64,000 bases of DNA from Reyranella sp. CPCC 100927 (GCF_007859315.1 NZ_VOHA01000015.1:62001-126000); one strand, 5' to 3'. Shown: positions 1 through 8,707, counted from the stretch's first letter. Made by a program: numbers and translations. The notes: generated by a model from the sequence alone, not told the origin.

Positions 1-420
1 GCCCATGAGATCGCGTTGGCCGACACGATCGGCGCCGGCCATCCGGCACAGGTCGAGGCCTTGTTCGGTGCCGCGGTGGCGCAATTCGGCGCGGCGCGGC
101 TGGCGGCCCACTTTCATGATACCCGCGCCATGGCGTTGACGTTGAGCTGGATTGCCCTGAAAGCCGGCGTCCGGCGGTTCGACGCCTCGATCGGCGGCCT
201 CGGCGGCTGCCCCTTCGCACCCGGCGCGTCGGGTAATCTCGCGACCGAGGATCTTGCCTTCATGCTCGAACAAAGCGGATTCGAGACTGGCCTGTCGGTC
301 GACGGCTTGATGGCAGCGGCTGCTGTTGCCGGCCGGCTTCTGGGAGCGCCGGTCGGCGGAAAGATCGGACCTTGGTATGCAGCGCAACAACGGCACGAGG
401 GCGCCCGTAGCGTCCATTGA
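1..420 (+). CDS. Hydroxymethylglutaryl-CoA lyase-like protein, C-terminal part (5' end outside window)
   Basis: The reading frame is open from base 1 and ends at 420, so only the last 139 residues are present. It shows the HMGL-like TIM-barrel end: a metal-binding HFHDT near residue 39 and the lyase signature [14 protein letters not shown] near residues 66-79, whose Cys is the family's catalytic cysteine. Family members cleave 3-hydroxy-3-methylglutaryl-CoA or related 3-hydroxyacyl-CoA esters to acetyl-CoA plus a keto acid. It is followed 16 bases later by a DUF1445 gene, probably in one operon. The C-terminus after the barrel is short. The true substrate cannot be told from this fragment; a relative acting on another 3-hydroxy-3-methyl acyl-CoA is equally possible. 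Confidence 0.85.
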   Translation, partial: AHEIALADTIGAGHPAQVEALFGAAVAQFGAARLAAHFHDTRAMALTLSWIALKAGVRRFDASIGGLGGCPFAPGASGNLATEDLAFMLEQSGFETGLSVDGLMAAAAVAGRLLGAPVGGKIGPWYAAQQRHEGARSVH

Positions 421-436
421 ACGACAGGAGGAATCG

Positions 437-1234
437 ATGAACAGTCCCCATCCCGTCGGCGAGACCGGCCAGCAGGCCCGTTTGCGTATCCGCAGGGGGC
501 AGTGGCGGGCGCCGACGGCGTACATGGCGCCCGGGTATGTCCAAGCCAACCTGGCCATTCTGCCGGCAGAGTTCGCATCGGATTTCCTGCGCTTCTGCCA
601 CCGCAATCCGAAGTCGTGCCCGCTGCTGGATGTGTCCGAACCGGGTGATCCGTTCGTGCCGCGCCTGGGCCAGGACCTCGACATCCGGACCGACCTGCCG
701 CTCTACCGCGTGTGGGAGAATGGCGAGCTCGTCGAGGAAGTGCCCGATATCAAGCGGCACTGGCGCGACGGCCTGGTGAGCTTCCTGCTGGGCTGCTCGT
801 TCTCGTTCGAGGACGCCCTGGTACAGGACGGCATTGCGTTGCGGCACATCGTCGATTCCACGGACCTGCCGGCCTATCGGACGTCCATCCCGACGGTGTC
901 GTCGGGACCGTTCCATGGGCCGATGGTGGTGTCGATGCGCCTGCTGAAGCCGGCCGATGCCATTCGTGCCATTCAGATCACGTCGCGCTTCCCCAACGTG
1001 CATGGCGCACCGGTACACATCGGTCTGCCCGGGCAGATCGGCATCGCGGATCTCGCCAAGCCGGACTGGGGCGGGCCGGTCAATGCGCGCGACGACGAAC
1101 TGCCGGTGTTCTGGGCCTGCGGCGTGACGCCCCAGACCGTGATCATGGAATCGAAGCTGCCGTTCTGCATCACGCACAGCCCGGCGCACATGTTGATCAC
1201 GGACCTGCTCAACACGCGGCTCGCCATCATCTGA
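437..1234 (+). CDS. DUF1445 / YcsI-family putative hydro-lyase
   Basis: A 265-residue protein, the usual length for the DUF1445 family (YcsI and relatives), which is annotated as putative hydro-lyase and includes a characterised D-glutamate cyclase. Recognisable family segments are the N-terminal R-x-G-Q-W-x-x-P-T, the [14 protein letters not shown] stretch, [10 protein letters not shown], the [13 protein letters not shown] block and the C-terminal [12 protein letters not shown]. The start at 437 is fixed by a strong AGGAGG six bases upstream. It sits between an HMG-CoA-lyase-like gene and a quinone oxidoreductase on the same strand, with 22 bases to the next gene, so an operon is likely. The substrate is unknown; a role in a carboxylic acid dehydration step is inference. 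Confidence 0.88.
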   Translation: MNSPHPVGETGQQARLRIRRGQWRAPTAYMAPGYVQANLAILPAEFASDFLRFCHRNPKSCPLLDVSEPGDPFVPRLGQDLDIRTDLPLYRVWENGELVEEVPDIKRHWRDGLVSFLLGCSFSFEDALVQDGIALRHIVDSTDLPAYRTSIPTVSSGPFHGPMVVSMRLLKPADAIRAIQITSRFPNVHGAPVHIGLPGQIGIADLAKPDWGGPVNARDDELPVFWACGVTPQTVIMESKLPFCITHSPAHMLITDLLNTRLAII

Positions 1235-1256
1235 GCATCGACAAGGATTTTTCGGC

Positions 1257-2222
1257 ATGTTGGCCATCCAGCTTCCCGCCGTCGGCGGGCCCGGCGCGTT
1301 CAGGCGCATCGACACCAAGGTACCGACGCCGGGCCCGGGCGAGATCCTGGTGCGGCAGAAGGCCGTCGGGCTGAACTACATCGACATCTACCACCGCCTG
1401 GGGCAGTACCCGGTCGAACTGCCCGGCATCCTCGGTATCGAAGGTGCCGGGACCGTGGAGGCGATCGGTGCCGGCGTGACGCGCTTCAAGGCGGGTGATC
1501 GCGTCGCCTACGGCGGGCCGCTGGGCGCCTATGCCGAGGCGCGGCTGATTCCGGAAACCGCCGGCGTGCGCATACCGTCGACCGTCGACGTCGAAACGGC
1601 GGCGGCGGCCATCCTCAAGGGGCTCACGGCGGATGCGCTGCTGACGGCGTATCGCGTGAAGCCGGGCGACACCTGCCTGGTGTGGGCCGCGGCCGGCGGT
1701 GTCGGCACCATCCTCTGCCAATGGGCCAAGACCAGGGGCGCCCGGGTGATCGGCGTCGTGGGTGGCGCGGACAAGAAAGCCCATGCGCTGAGCCATGGCT
1801 GCGATGCCGTGCTGGATCACAAGGTCGACGATATCGCCGCGCAAGCCCGGGCGCTGACGGACGGACGTGGTGTGTCGGTCGTCTATGACGGCGTGGGAAA
1901 AGCAAGCCTGCAAGCCTCCATCAACAGCCTCGCGATGCGGGGCATGCTGGTGAGCTACGGCAATGCATCGGGTCCGCCGCCGCAGGTCGATCTGTTGGCG
2001 CTGGGTCGCGCCGGCTCACTCTCCATGACGCGCATCGTGGTGTATCACTTCCACCAGACGCCGGTGGAGCTCGATCACGCCGCCAGTGCGTTGTTCGATG
2101 CCATCGGCAGCGGTGCGATCAAGGTGGCCATCGGCCAGCGCTTTGCGCTGACGGATGTCGATGCCGCCCACAGATCGCTCGAAGGCAGCCAGACCGTGGG
2201 CTCCACGCTGCTCATTCCCTGA
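1257..2222 (+). CDS. Quinone oxidoreductase (zinc-independent MDR family)
   Basis: A 321-residue medium-chain reductase of the NADPH:quinone reductase (QOR) type. The N-terminal GroES-like domain carries KAVGLNYIDIYHRLG and the typical GIEGAGTVEAIGAGV stretch. The Rossmann domain has AAAGGVGTILCQWAK (NADPH-binding A-A-x-G-G-V-G) and ends with LEGSQTVGSTLLIP, as in QOR proteins. No structural zinc cysteine cluster is seen. It probably reduces quinones or an enone intermediate with NADPH. It is the last gene of the rightward set and is followed by a strong hairpin at 2229-2264. Confidence 0.92.
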   Translation: MLAIQLPAVGGPGAFRRIDTKVPTPGPGEILVRQKAVGLNYIDIYHRLGQYPVELPGILGIEGAGTVEAIGAGVTRFKAGDRVAYGGPLGAYAEARLIPETAGVRIPSTVDVETAAAAILKGLTADALLTAYRVKPGDTCLVWAAAGGVGTILCQWAKTRGARVIGVVGGADKKAHALSHGCDAVLDHKVDDIAAQARALTDGRGVSVVYDGVGKASLQASINSLAMRGMLVSYGNASGPPPQVDLLALGRAGSLSMTRIVVYHFHQTPVELDHAASALFDAIGSGAIKVAIGQRFALTDVDAAHRSLEGSQTVGSTLLIP

Positions 2223-2228
2223 TGCGTT

Positions 2229-2264
2229 CCTTCCGTCTCCCCGCGCAGGCGGGAAGACGGAAGG
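2229..2264. terminator. Hairpin between convergent genes, likely bidirectional terminator
   Basis: A near-perfect inverted repeat: the 16-base arms at 2229-2244 and 2249-2264 pair at 15 of 16 positions around a GCAG loop. It lies between the stop of the rightward oxidoreductase and the stop of the leftward isomerase-like gene. No clear T-run follows on either side, so it may instead be a REP-like palindrome, but the position fits termination in both directions. Confidence 0.6.
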
Positions 2265-2279
2265 GGTGGGCAAACGAAC

Positions 2280-3023
2280 TCAATACCGTTCCAGCAGTGA
2301 GCCCCAGCCGGGAATGCGGTCGGTAATGCCGCCGGACCGCAGCGCCTGCCAGTAGATCGCCGTGTTGATCGCGATCACCGGTTTGCCCAGCCACAGTTCG
2401 GCACTGGCCGCCAGGCGCGCCATCGCCAGGTTGGTGCCGACCTGCACGATGGCATCGACCTGGTCGTCGTTCACCGCGAGGATGGCCTCGCGCAGGCGCT
2501 GCTCGCCGACATGGGCGATCTTGACCGGGCTCTCGCACTTCAGCCCGACGATGTTCTTCACCGTATAGCCGCACTCGCCGAAGAACCGCACGACGTTGCG
2601 GTCGCCGACCGGCTGATAGGGCGTGATCACACCCAGAGTCTTGGCGTTGAACAGGGTCAACACCTCGCGGCAGGCGTCCGAACCCATCGAGACGGGCAGG
2701 CCCGTGTGCTTGACCAGCTCGTCCTTCAGCCGCAACGAGGCGGCATAGCCGCCCCAGAACGTCTCGGCGGAAATGCCCAGCACGATATGGTCGGGCTCGC
2801 ACGACATCACCGAGTCGACGGCCTGGATCTGGGCCGCCTCGATGAGCGCGATCAGCCGGTTGAAGTCGTCGTCATTGTTCAGCGCGATGTTGGGAATGAC
2901 GATGCGGCTGATGTGGTTGGTGACTCCCGGCGGCCGCATGGAGTCGAACTCGGGTTGCACGCTGGTGTTGGTGGACGGCACCAGCACCGCGAACTTTTTG
3001 CGCCATCCCAGCGAGTCGGGCAT
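2280..3023 (-). CDS. Maleate isomerase / arylmalonate decarboxylase-like protein (Asp/Glu racemase fold)
   Basis: A 247-residue member of the Asp/Glu/hydantoin racemase superfamily, closest in layout to maleate cis-trans isomerase and arylmalonate decarboxylase: the N-terminal VPSTNTSVQPEFDSM, the DHIVLGISAETFWGG loop near residue 85, and VGTNLAMARLA near residue 198. The two cysteines used by maleate isomerase lie in these two loops; here the loops read LGISAETF and QVGTNLAM, with no Cys, so the chemistry may differ. The ATG at 3023 lies a few bases after the stop of the upstream oxygenase, suggesting coupled translation; a GTG at 3035 is an alternative start. It is the last gene of the leftward operon. 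Confidence 0.82.
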   Translation of the reverse strand: MPDSLGWRKKFAVLVPSTNTSVQPEFDSMRPPGVTNHISRIVIPNIALNNDDDFNRLIALIEAAQIQAVDSVMSCEPDHIVLGISAETFWGGYAASLRLKDELVKHTGLPVSMGSDACREVLTLFNAKTLGVITPYQPVGDRNVVRFFGECGYTVKNIVGLKCESPVKIAHVGEQRLREAILAVNDDQVDAIVQVGTNLAMARLAASAELWLGKPVIAINTAIYWQALRSGGITDRIPGWGSLLERY

Positions 3024-3025
3024 GG

Positions 3026-3817
3026 TCAGGACCACAGCACGAGATCGTTGTTGGGCATGCGGCCGACGAACGAGCCGATGGAGATCCGGTTACGGCCCGG
3101 GCCGGCGACGCCGGCGGCGATCTCGTGCGGGTTGCGCGTGTTGAAGATCACCACGTCGGCCGTGTTGGGGTTGAAGGTGAAGGTCTTCGCGCCCTCGACG
3201 ATGGCGTAGTCCAGGCCGTAGCTCTTGGGGATTTCGCCGGGCGCGCAGTCGGGAGTCCACGGCGCATTGTAGACCGTGGTGTCGCCACCTTCGATCAGCT
3301 CCTGGGCATAGAAGTTCCAGCCCAGTTGGCCATCGATCCGGGCGATGTCGTAGGTCGGCGAGTTCAGTGGCGCCCAGTCGGCGTGAAGGTCAACGCCTTC
3401 AGCAGCGATGCGGGCGATGCCCGCGTAGTAGCGCCCGAGCTCTGCCTCCTCGGCGATCTTCACGGTGCCGCCGGCCACGGCCTGCAATGTCTCCATCAGG
3501 CGATTGATGACATCGAACGACCTGTTCTGCAGGTCGTTCAGCTGTTCGTAGGCGACAGCGGCATCCTTGAAGTAGTCGGCTTTCGGCCGGTTCCAGCGAT
3601 ACTCGATCTGCGCCAGGCCGATATAGCCTACCTTCTTGGCGACGCTGTAGAACTTGTAGTCAGTGTCCTCGACAGCCTTGGCGAAGCCCGCGCATTCTGC
3701 GGCCGTCGCGAAGTTGCGGATACGAATGGCGGGGATCTCGTTGCGCAGGAGCGCCTCGAGCGACTGCCGCGTCAGCGTCGCCTCGCCTATCTCTTTCCAT
3801 GTACCGGTGGATGCCAT
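3026..3817 (-). CDS. Fe(II)/2-oxoglutarate-dependent oxygenase-like protein
   Basis: A 263-residue protein with a plausible jelly-roll oxygenase facial triad: DLHADWAP (H-x-D) near residue 146, RNPHEI (distal His) near residue 234, and a following RNRISIGSFVG whose Arg would hold the 2-oxoglutarate carboxylate. The H-x-D rather than H-x-G form points to a hydroxylase, not a halogenase. The start at 3817 is chosen because a GGAG lies about nine bases upstream; in-frame codons further upstream would overlap the cupin gene. It is placed between the cupin gene and the isomerase-like gene and is probably co-transcribed. The substrate is unknown. Assignment rests on the motifs and general fold logic rather than on recognition of a named enzyme. 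Confidence 0.72.
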   Translation of the reverse strand: MASTGTWKEIGEATLTRQSLEALLRNEIPAIRIRNFATAAECAGFAKAVEDTDYKFYSVAKKVGYIGLAQIEYRWNRPKADYFKDAAVAYEQLNDLQNRSFDVINRLMETLQAVAGGTVKIAEEAELGRYYAGIARIAAEGVDLHADWAPLNSPTYDIARIDGQLGWNFYAQELIEGGDTTVYNAPWTPDCAPGEIPKSYGLDYAIVEGAKTFTFNPNTADVVIFNTRNPHEIAAGVAGPGRNRISIGSFVGRMPNNDLVLWS

Positions 3818-3858
3818 GGATCTGATCTCCATCTGCTGGTCAATCGGTTGGTGATGGT

Positions 3859-4245
3859 CTACTTCCATGTCTTGCGCGGCGGCGATTTGACTTCCACCTG
3901 CAGGCAATCCTCGAGCGCTTCGCTGTAGTGATCCACGCCGACCGGGTGGACCCAGGAACTGCCGGCCTCGGCGATGAATTCCTGGCCGCCGATCACCAGC
4001 CGCATGCGCCCCTTGATCAGATAGCCCATCGATTCGTGGTCCAGGTGCTTGTGCACGGGATCGATCAATCCCTTCTTGCGCACGACCTCCAGCATCAGGA
4101 TGTCGTCACCAACCATCAGCTTGCGCACGACCAGATGGCCTTGTTCGACGACGCCTTCCACTTGCTTGATATCAAGCGGCTCAACGTCGGCGGATCGGAT
4201 GAAGTAGTAGTCGGTCTTCTGCAGCTGCCGGTCGGCCGGGATCAT
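3859..4245 (-). CDS. Cupin-domain protein
   Basis: A small 128-residue single-domain cupin. The metal-binding cupin motif 1 is visible as PVHKHLDHESMGYLIKGRMR (H-x-H, then E and G), and motif 2 as HPVGVDH in the C-terminal half. The ATG at 4245 is preceded by a strong AGGAGGAG, which decides the start over upstream in-frame codons that would run through the operator sites. It could be a small dioxygenase, an isomerase or a metabolite-binding protein. It opens the second half of the leftward operon and has a pair of putative GntR operators directly upstream, so it may be separately regulated. Confidence 0.85.
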   Translation of the reverse strand: MIPADRQLQKTDYYFIRSADVEPLDIKQVEGVVEQGHLVVRKLMVGDDILMLEVVRKKGLIDPVHKHLDHESMGYLIKGRMRLVIGGQEFIAEAGSSWVHPVGVDHYSEALEDCLQVEVKSPPRKTWK

Positions 4246-4274
4246 GATGGTCTCCTCCTGAATTTGAATGGCTA

Positions 4275-4305
4275 ATTGTATGCAATTTTTATTATTGCAT
4301 GCAAT
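4275..4305. promoter_or_regulatory. Two GntR-type operators, 19 bp apart
   Basis: Two 12-base near-palindromes, ATTGTATGCAAT at 4275-4286 and the perfect palindrome ATTGCATGCAAT at 4294-4305, lie between the CoxSG-like gene and the cupin gene. Their cores start 19 bp apart, the same period as three copies of the motif in the promoter region of the GntR gene (10032-10077). Alternating TTGTATGCAA-type sites are common targets of GntR regulators of the FCD group. The second site overlaps the stop codon of the upstream gene. Binding by the regulator at 10125-10856 is inferred. Confidence 0.7.
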
Positions 4306-5477
4306 CATCGAACGAAGAGATTTCGAAGGCGCCGCCACAGGACCCCGGCCACCATCGTGACCAGGTTTACATCGGTGGCGGTCCGAGCCGGCACGGCCCG
4401 ATCGTTGAGGGCGGCGGCGAGGTTGGCGGCGAAGATCTCGGTCATCCGCCGCACGAAGTCCTGGACAAGCGCGCCACGCGAGAACTGGGCGAGGGCGCCG
4501 GTCAACTGATAGCGCAGAACCACATGCAGGCGCGTCGTGCCGGCGGCCGCGCCGCCCAGGACGCGGTAGTTGACCTCGCCCATCGCTTGCGAGCCGCCGG
4601 TCTCGCGGCCGGCACCGCTGATGCTGCCCGACCGCCCGGCGTCGTCGAGGCTGATGATGCCGTCGCCGTGGAAACGGGTCTTGATGGGGCCGAACCGGAT
4701 CGTCATGTGGCCGCTGAGCGCCGTGCCCTCGACATGATCAATCGTCGCGCCCGGCAAGCAGGCCGCAACGCGACGCACATCGCGCAATGCATTCCAGACG
4801 GCCGCCGGATCGGCGTCGATGTCGACCTGCTGCTCCAGCGCGGTCCAGGCAGCGGCATTCGCGGATCGCGGCGGTGAGGGGGCGGGTGCTGGCGTTGCGG
4901 GCCTGGCGGCGGTCGTCCCCGGGGCAGATGCGGGCGCAACCAGCACGGCCGCCGGGGCCGCCATCACCGGGGCGGTGCTGGCCGCGCTGGCCTCGGGTAC
5001 CGGATCGCGCTGCGGCAGCTTGCCCTTGGCGACTCCCCGGACCGCCGCGACAATCCCGACATAGCCGGTGCAACGGCATAGGTTGCCGCTCAGTTCCTCG
5101 CGGACGATCCTGTCGTCGACGTCGCCCAGCCGCCGCACGACGTCCCGGGCAGTGATCAGCATGCCGGGGGTGCAGAAGCCGCACTGCAGTCCGTGGTGCG
5201 ACGAGAACGAACAGCGCAGTTCACCCATCAGGGCATCGTCGTCGAAACCCTCGATCGTCCTGACGTCGGTGCCGTCGCAGGCGATCGCGTAGGTGATGCA
5301 CGAGCGGCTGGGGCTGCCGTCGATCATGACCGTACAGGCACCGCAGACGCCCTGTTCGCAGCCGAGATGCGTGCCCGTCAGCCCCAGAGTCTCGCGCAGG
5401 AAGTCGGCGAGGTGCTGGCGGGGCTCGACAACGGCGGACACGGTCTGGCCGTTGACGGCAAGCGTGATGGCCTTCAT
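4305..5477 (-). CDS. CoxS-CoxG fusion: [2Fe-2S] subunit of molybdenum hydroxylase joined to an SRPBCC/CoxG domain
   Basis: A 390-residue protein in two parts. Residues 1-155 are a CoxS-type small subunit with a plant-type cluster (Cys40, 45, 48, 60) and a second [2Fe-2S] cluster (Cys99, 102, 134, 136, in QCGFCTPG and NLCRCTGY); it carries electrons from the Mo site to FAD. An Ala/Pro-rich linker (about 160-208) leads to a CoxG/SRPBCC domain starting near residue 212 with VDIDADPAAVWNALRD and the LPGA motif. CoxG proteins are normally separate membrane-anchoring partners; here the C-terminal end with VAGVLWRRLR could provide contact with the membrane. The ATG overlaps the stop of the FAD-subunit gene (ATGA), showing tight coupling. 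Confidence 0.9.
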   Translation of the reverse strand: MKAITLAVNGQTVSAVVEPRQHLADFLRETLGLTGTHLGCEQGVCGACTVMIDGSPSRSCITYAIACDGTDVRTIEGFDDDALMGELRCSFSSHHGLQCGFCTPGMLITARDVVRRLGDVDDRIVREELSGNLCRCTGYVGIVAAVRGVAKGKLPQRDPVPEASAASTAPVMAAPAAVLVAPASAPGTTAARPATPAPAPSPPRSANAAAWTALEQQVDIDADPAAVWNALRDVRRVAACLPGATIDHVEGTALSGHMTIRFGPIKTRFHGDGIISLDDAGRSGSISGAGRETGGSQAMGEVNYRVLGGAAAGTTRLHVVLRYQLTGALAQFSRGALVQDFVRRMTEIFAANLAAALNDRAVPARTATDVNLVTMVAGVLWRRLRNLFVR

Positions 5478-6295
5478 CGGCGGTCCAGTTCGCAAAGCGC
5501 GCGCCGGAGCGCGGTTAGATGCAGTTGCAGGAAGACGGCGTCGTGGCCCGGCATCAGGCGCCGGAGTTCCGGCCCGACTTTTTCCAGGGCGGCAGCCGTA
5601 CCCGCGCTCTGCAGGGCGGCGGCGGTGTCCGTCATGACGACAGGCGTCGCCTCCACGGCGCCGCAGACGATGCGCGCGTAGTGACGATCAGGATCCACGA
5701 CGATGGCGGCGATGGCCTTGGCGAACTCGCCGGTCTTGCGGCAGATCTTGTGATAGGACCAGCGGCCGTGGCGCGACAGTTTCGGGATGTCGATGGCGGC
5801 CAGGATTTCGTTCTCGCCGAGGTCGGTCGCGAAGCCGGCCAGCACGAAGCGGTCGACGGCGATCGTGCGCTCGCCGCCGGGCCGCTTGATGACAAGCGAG
5901 GCGCCCAGGGCGATCAGGGTGGAGATCCAGTCCGCCGCCGGGTCGGCGTGCGCCACGCTGCCGCCCATCGTGCCGCGGTTGCGCACGGCGCGGTAGGCAA
6001 TGCGGTGGGCGACATGGGGCAACAGCCCATTGGTGACATCGGGCAGGCCGCCATCCTCGATCTCGGCATGCGTGCGCAACGATCCGATCCGCAGTGTCTC
6101 GCGCGAGCAGGCCACCTGGCGCAGTTCCGCGATGTGGCGCAGATCGACCAGCAGCGTGGGCCGCACGAGGCGCAGGTTCAGCATCGGTCCCAGGGAGCAG
6201 CCGCCAGCCATGAGCTTGGCGTCGCTGTCGGCGAGCTGGGCCAGCGCATCGTCGATGTCGCTGGCGCGGTGGTACTGGAAGGCGACGGGCTTCAT
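5474..6295 (-). CDS. CoxM-type FAD-binding subunit of molybdenum hydroxylase
   Basis: A 273-residue medium subunit of the xanthine oxidase/CO dehydrogenase family. It shows the FAD-binding LMAGGCSLGPMLNLRLVRP near residue 31 and a second motif RAVRNRGTMGGSVAHADPAAD near residue 100 (N-R-G-T-x-G-G-S-x-A-H-x-D-P). It passes electrons from the iron-sulfur subunit to the final acceptor. The start ATG overlaps the stop of the large-subunit gene by four bases, and its own stop overlaps the start of the fused small subunit, so the L-M-S order is translated as one coupled unit. Length is normal. Confidence 0.93.
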   Translation of the reverse strand: MKPVAFQYHRASDIDDALAQLADSDAKLMAGGCSLGPMLNLRLVRPTLLVDLRHIAELRQVACSRETLRIGSLRTHAEIEDGGLPDVTNGLLPHVAHRIAYRAVRNRGTMGGSVAHADPAADWISTLIALGASLVIKRPGGERTIAVDRFVLAGFATDLGENEILAAIDIPKLSRHGRWSYHKICRKTGEFAKAIAAIVVDPDRHYARIVCGAVEATPVVMTDTAAALQSAGTAAALEKVGPELRRLMPGHDAVFLQLHLTALRRALCELDRR

Positions 6296-8631
6296 AGGGC
6301 GCTCGTGCCGGCGGCATGCAATGCCCGGAGGATGCGCTCCGGTGTTGCCGGCAGTTCGTTGATTTCAACGCCCAACGGCGCCAGGGCGTCATTGATGCCG
6401 TTGACGATGGCGGCGGCCGGCGCGATGGCGCCGCCTTCGCCGGCGCCCTTGATGCCGTATTCGGTGAAGGGCGACAGCGTCTCGAAGTGCTCCAGCCGGA
6501 TGGACGGCAGTTCGGTCGGGCCGGGCAGCAGATAGTCGATCAAGGTCGATGCCAGCGGTTGGCCCTGGGCATCGAACGGGCTTTCCTCGAACAGCGCCGT
6601 GCCGATGCCTTGTGCCGCGCCACCGAAGGTCTGGCCCTCGACGATCATGGGATTCACCCGCCGGCCGCAGTCCTCGACGATCACGTAGTCGAGGATCTCG
6701 ACGCCGCCGGTGTCGGTATCGACGGCGACCAGGGCGGCGTGCGTCGCATAGGAGAACGCGCCGGTGTCGACGCTGGGCTTGTAGGCCTCGGTGGCTTCGA
6801 GGCCGCGGCGGTCGACGTCGTCCGGCAATTGGTCGGGCCTGAGGTACCAGATGCCGCAGATGTCGGCGAAACTCACGCTGGCCTGGCCGGCAACCAGGCG
6901 GCCGTCCTGCAGTGCGACGTCATCGGGCGTGCACTGCAGGAGATGGGCCGCGAGACGCTTGGCCTGGTCCGCGACCTGGCGGGCTGCCCGCGCGACGGCG
7001 CCGCCGGCCATGACGATGCCGCGCGATCCGATGGCACCGGTGGAGTACGGCGTCGTGGCCGTGTCGCCCAGGGTGACGGTGATGCGCTCGATGGGAATCG
7101 AGAGCACGTCGCTCGCGACCTGGGCCAGCGTGGTCTCCAGCCCTTGGCCGATGGTGTGGATGCCGGAACGGACCTCGACACCGCCGTCCGGCGTCAGCTT
7201 CACGCTGGCCTGGTCGAAGCCCGGGATGACGGTAAGCCCCCACGACGTGAACGCCTTGCCGCCATGTGCCGACTGCTCGGTGTAGACGGCGAAGCCGACG
7301 CCGATGCGGCGGCCGTCAGCCTCGCCCCGTTGCTGGCGCGCGCGGATGGCCGGCAGGTCGATCATCGCCCTGGCACGCTCGAGCGATCGCGGATAGTCGC
7401 CGCTGTCGAAATGCTTGCCCGCCACGTTGGTGTGCGGCATGGCGCTGGCGGGAACCAGGTTCTCTGCCCGTACATCGGCCGGTTCGCGGCCGGCGGCCCG
7501 GGCAACGGCATCCAGCGTCAGCTCCATCGCGAAGCAGGCGCCGGGACGCGACACGCCGCGATAGGGCACCAGGAACGGCTTGTTGGTGGCGACGGTGAAC
7601 GAACGGCAGCGATAGGACGGCAGGTCGTAGGGGCCGGGCAGGTTGCCGACGATCTGGGCGCCCTCCAGGCAGGCCGTGTAAGGCCATACCGAGTAGGCGC
7701 CGGCATCGACCATGGCTTCCGCGTCGAGCCCCAGCAGGCGGCCCCGTGCGTCGGCATAGGCGGTGACCCTGTACTGGTGCTGGCGCGTGTTGGCGCCCGC
7801 CGTCAAGTGCTCGCGACGATCTTCAAGCCAGCGGAACGGCTGTTTATGGGTCAGCGCCAACCACGACAGCAGCAGTTCTTCGGGCTGCAGGATGCTCTTG
7901 TAGCCAAAGCCGCCGCCGACATCCGGCGCGATGACCCGAATGCGTTCCTGGTCGAGGTCGAGGCATTGCGCCAGGCCGGTCCGGATGACATGCGGGATCT
8001 GCGTCGAGGTGATCACCACCAGTTGCGACGCCTGGTGATCCCAATACGCGATCAGGCCCTTGCCCTCCATGGGGTGAATGCAGTGGCGGGCGGTGCGATA
8101 TTCGCGGACCACCTTGATCGGGGCGTCACGCAGGGCATCGTCGATGCCGCTGTCGAAGTTCGCCAGCAGATAGATGTTGTCGTCCCACGCGTCATGTACC
8201 CGGGGCGCATCCGGTGCGCGCGCGGCATCGGCACTGACGACGGGGGTGAGCGGCTCCAGGTCGACGGCAATGCGCTCGCACAGGTCTTCGGCGGTGGCGC
8301 GCGTGCGGGCCACGGCCATGGCCAGCGCCTCGCCCACGAAGCGCACCTTGCCGCAGGCAAGCGGCGGATGGGACGATACCTTGTAGCCCGGCAGACTCGA
8401 CGCCGTGACGATGGGGCGGAGGCCGCTCAGGTCGGCGGCGGTGTAGATCTGTTTTTCGGCGTCGGCGGGCTTCACGATCGACCGGATGCGCGCGTGCGCC
8501 TGCGGGCTGCGGAGAAAGGCGACGTCCTGCAGGCCCTGGATGTGAAAGTCACCGATGAAGCGCCCGCGCCCGCGCGTCAGCCGTTCGTCTTCCTTGCGAC
8601 GCACGCGCGCGCCGATCCCGGTGCCAGGCAT
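6292..8631 (-). CDS. CoxL-type molybdopterin-binding large subunit of a molybdenum hydroxylase
   Basis: A 779-residue large subunit of the xanthine oxidase family. Visible are the N-terminal ARVRRKEDERLTRGRGRFIGD, FVGEALAMAVA (residues 98-108), DVGGGFGYKS (237-246), the active-site loop VPYRGVSRPGA (355-365) and the catalytic Glu in KGAGEGGAI (about residue 732). True form I CO dehydrogenases have A-Y-x-C-S-F-R in that loop, so this enzyme is not a CO dehydrogenase of that type; it more likely hydroxylates an aldehyde or N-heteroaromatic ring. The ATG at 8631 is chosen for its position right before the conserved N-terminus. It is preceded by the binding-protein gene with a 76-base gap. No Mo-cofactor insertion genes lie nearby. 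Confidence 0.93.
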   Translation of the reverse strand: MPGTGIGARVRRKEDERLTRGRGRFIGDFHIQGLQDVAFLRSPQAHARIRSIVKPADAEKQIYTAADLSGLRPIVTASSLPGYKVSSHPPLACGKVRFVGEALAMAVARTRATAEDLCERIAVDLEPLTPVVSADAARAPDAPRVHDAWDDNIYLLANFDSGIDDALRDAPIKVVREYRTARHCIHPMEGKGLIAYWDHQASQLVVITSTQIPHVIRTGLAQCLDLDQERIRVIAPDVGGGFGYKSILQPEELLLSWLALTHKQPFRWLEDRREHLTAGANTRQHQYRVTAYADARGRLLGLDAEAMVDAGAYSVWPYTACLEGAQIVGNLPGPYDLPSYRCRSFTVATNKPFLVPYRGVSRPGACFAMELTLDAVARAAGREPADVRAENLVPASAMPHTNVAGKHFDSGDYPRSLERARAMIDLPAIRARQQRGEADGRRIGVGFAVYTEQSAHGGKAFTSWGLTVIPGFDQASVKLTPDGGVEVRSGIHTIGQGLETTLAQVASDVLSIPIERITVTLGDTATTPYSTGAIGSRGIVMAGGAVARAARQVADQAKRLAAHLLQCTPDDVALQDGRLVAGQASVSFADICGIWYLRPDQLPDDVDRRGLEATEAYKPSVDTGAFSYATHAALVAVDTDTGGVEILDYVIVEDCGRRVNPMIVEGQTFGGAAQGIGTALFEESPFDAQGQPLASTLIDYLLPGPTELPSIRLEHFETLSPFTEYGIKGAGEGGAIAPAAAIVNGINDALAPLGVEINELPATPERILRALHAAGTSAL

Positions 8632-8707
8632 AGAGCGGTTTCCTCGGTCGCGGCGGCGCTGCAGGGCCCGTGCGGCACCCAGGCGCCGCACGGGCCGTCG
8701 ATGAGGT

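Noticed and set aside
6292-8631. Reading the CoxLMS-like genes as a CO dehydrogenase
   Set aside because: The active-site loop PYRGVSRPGA lacks the A-Y-x-C-S-F-R motif of form I CO dehydrogenase, and the genes for its maturation are missing.
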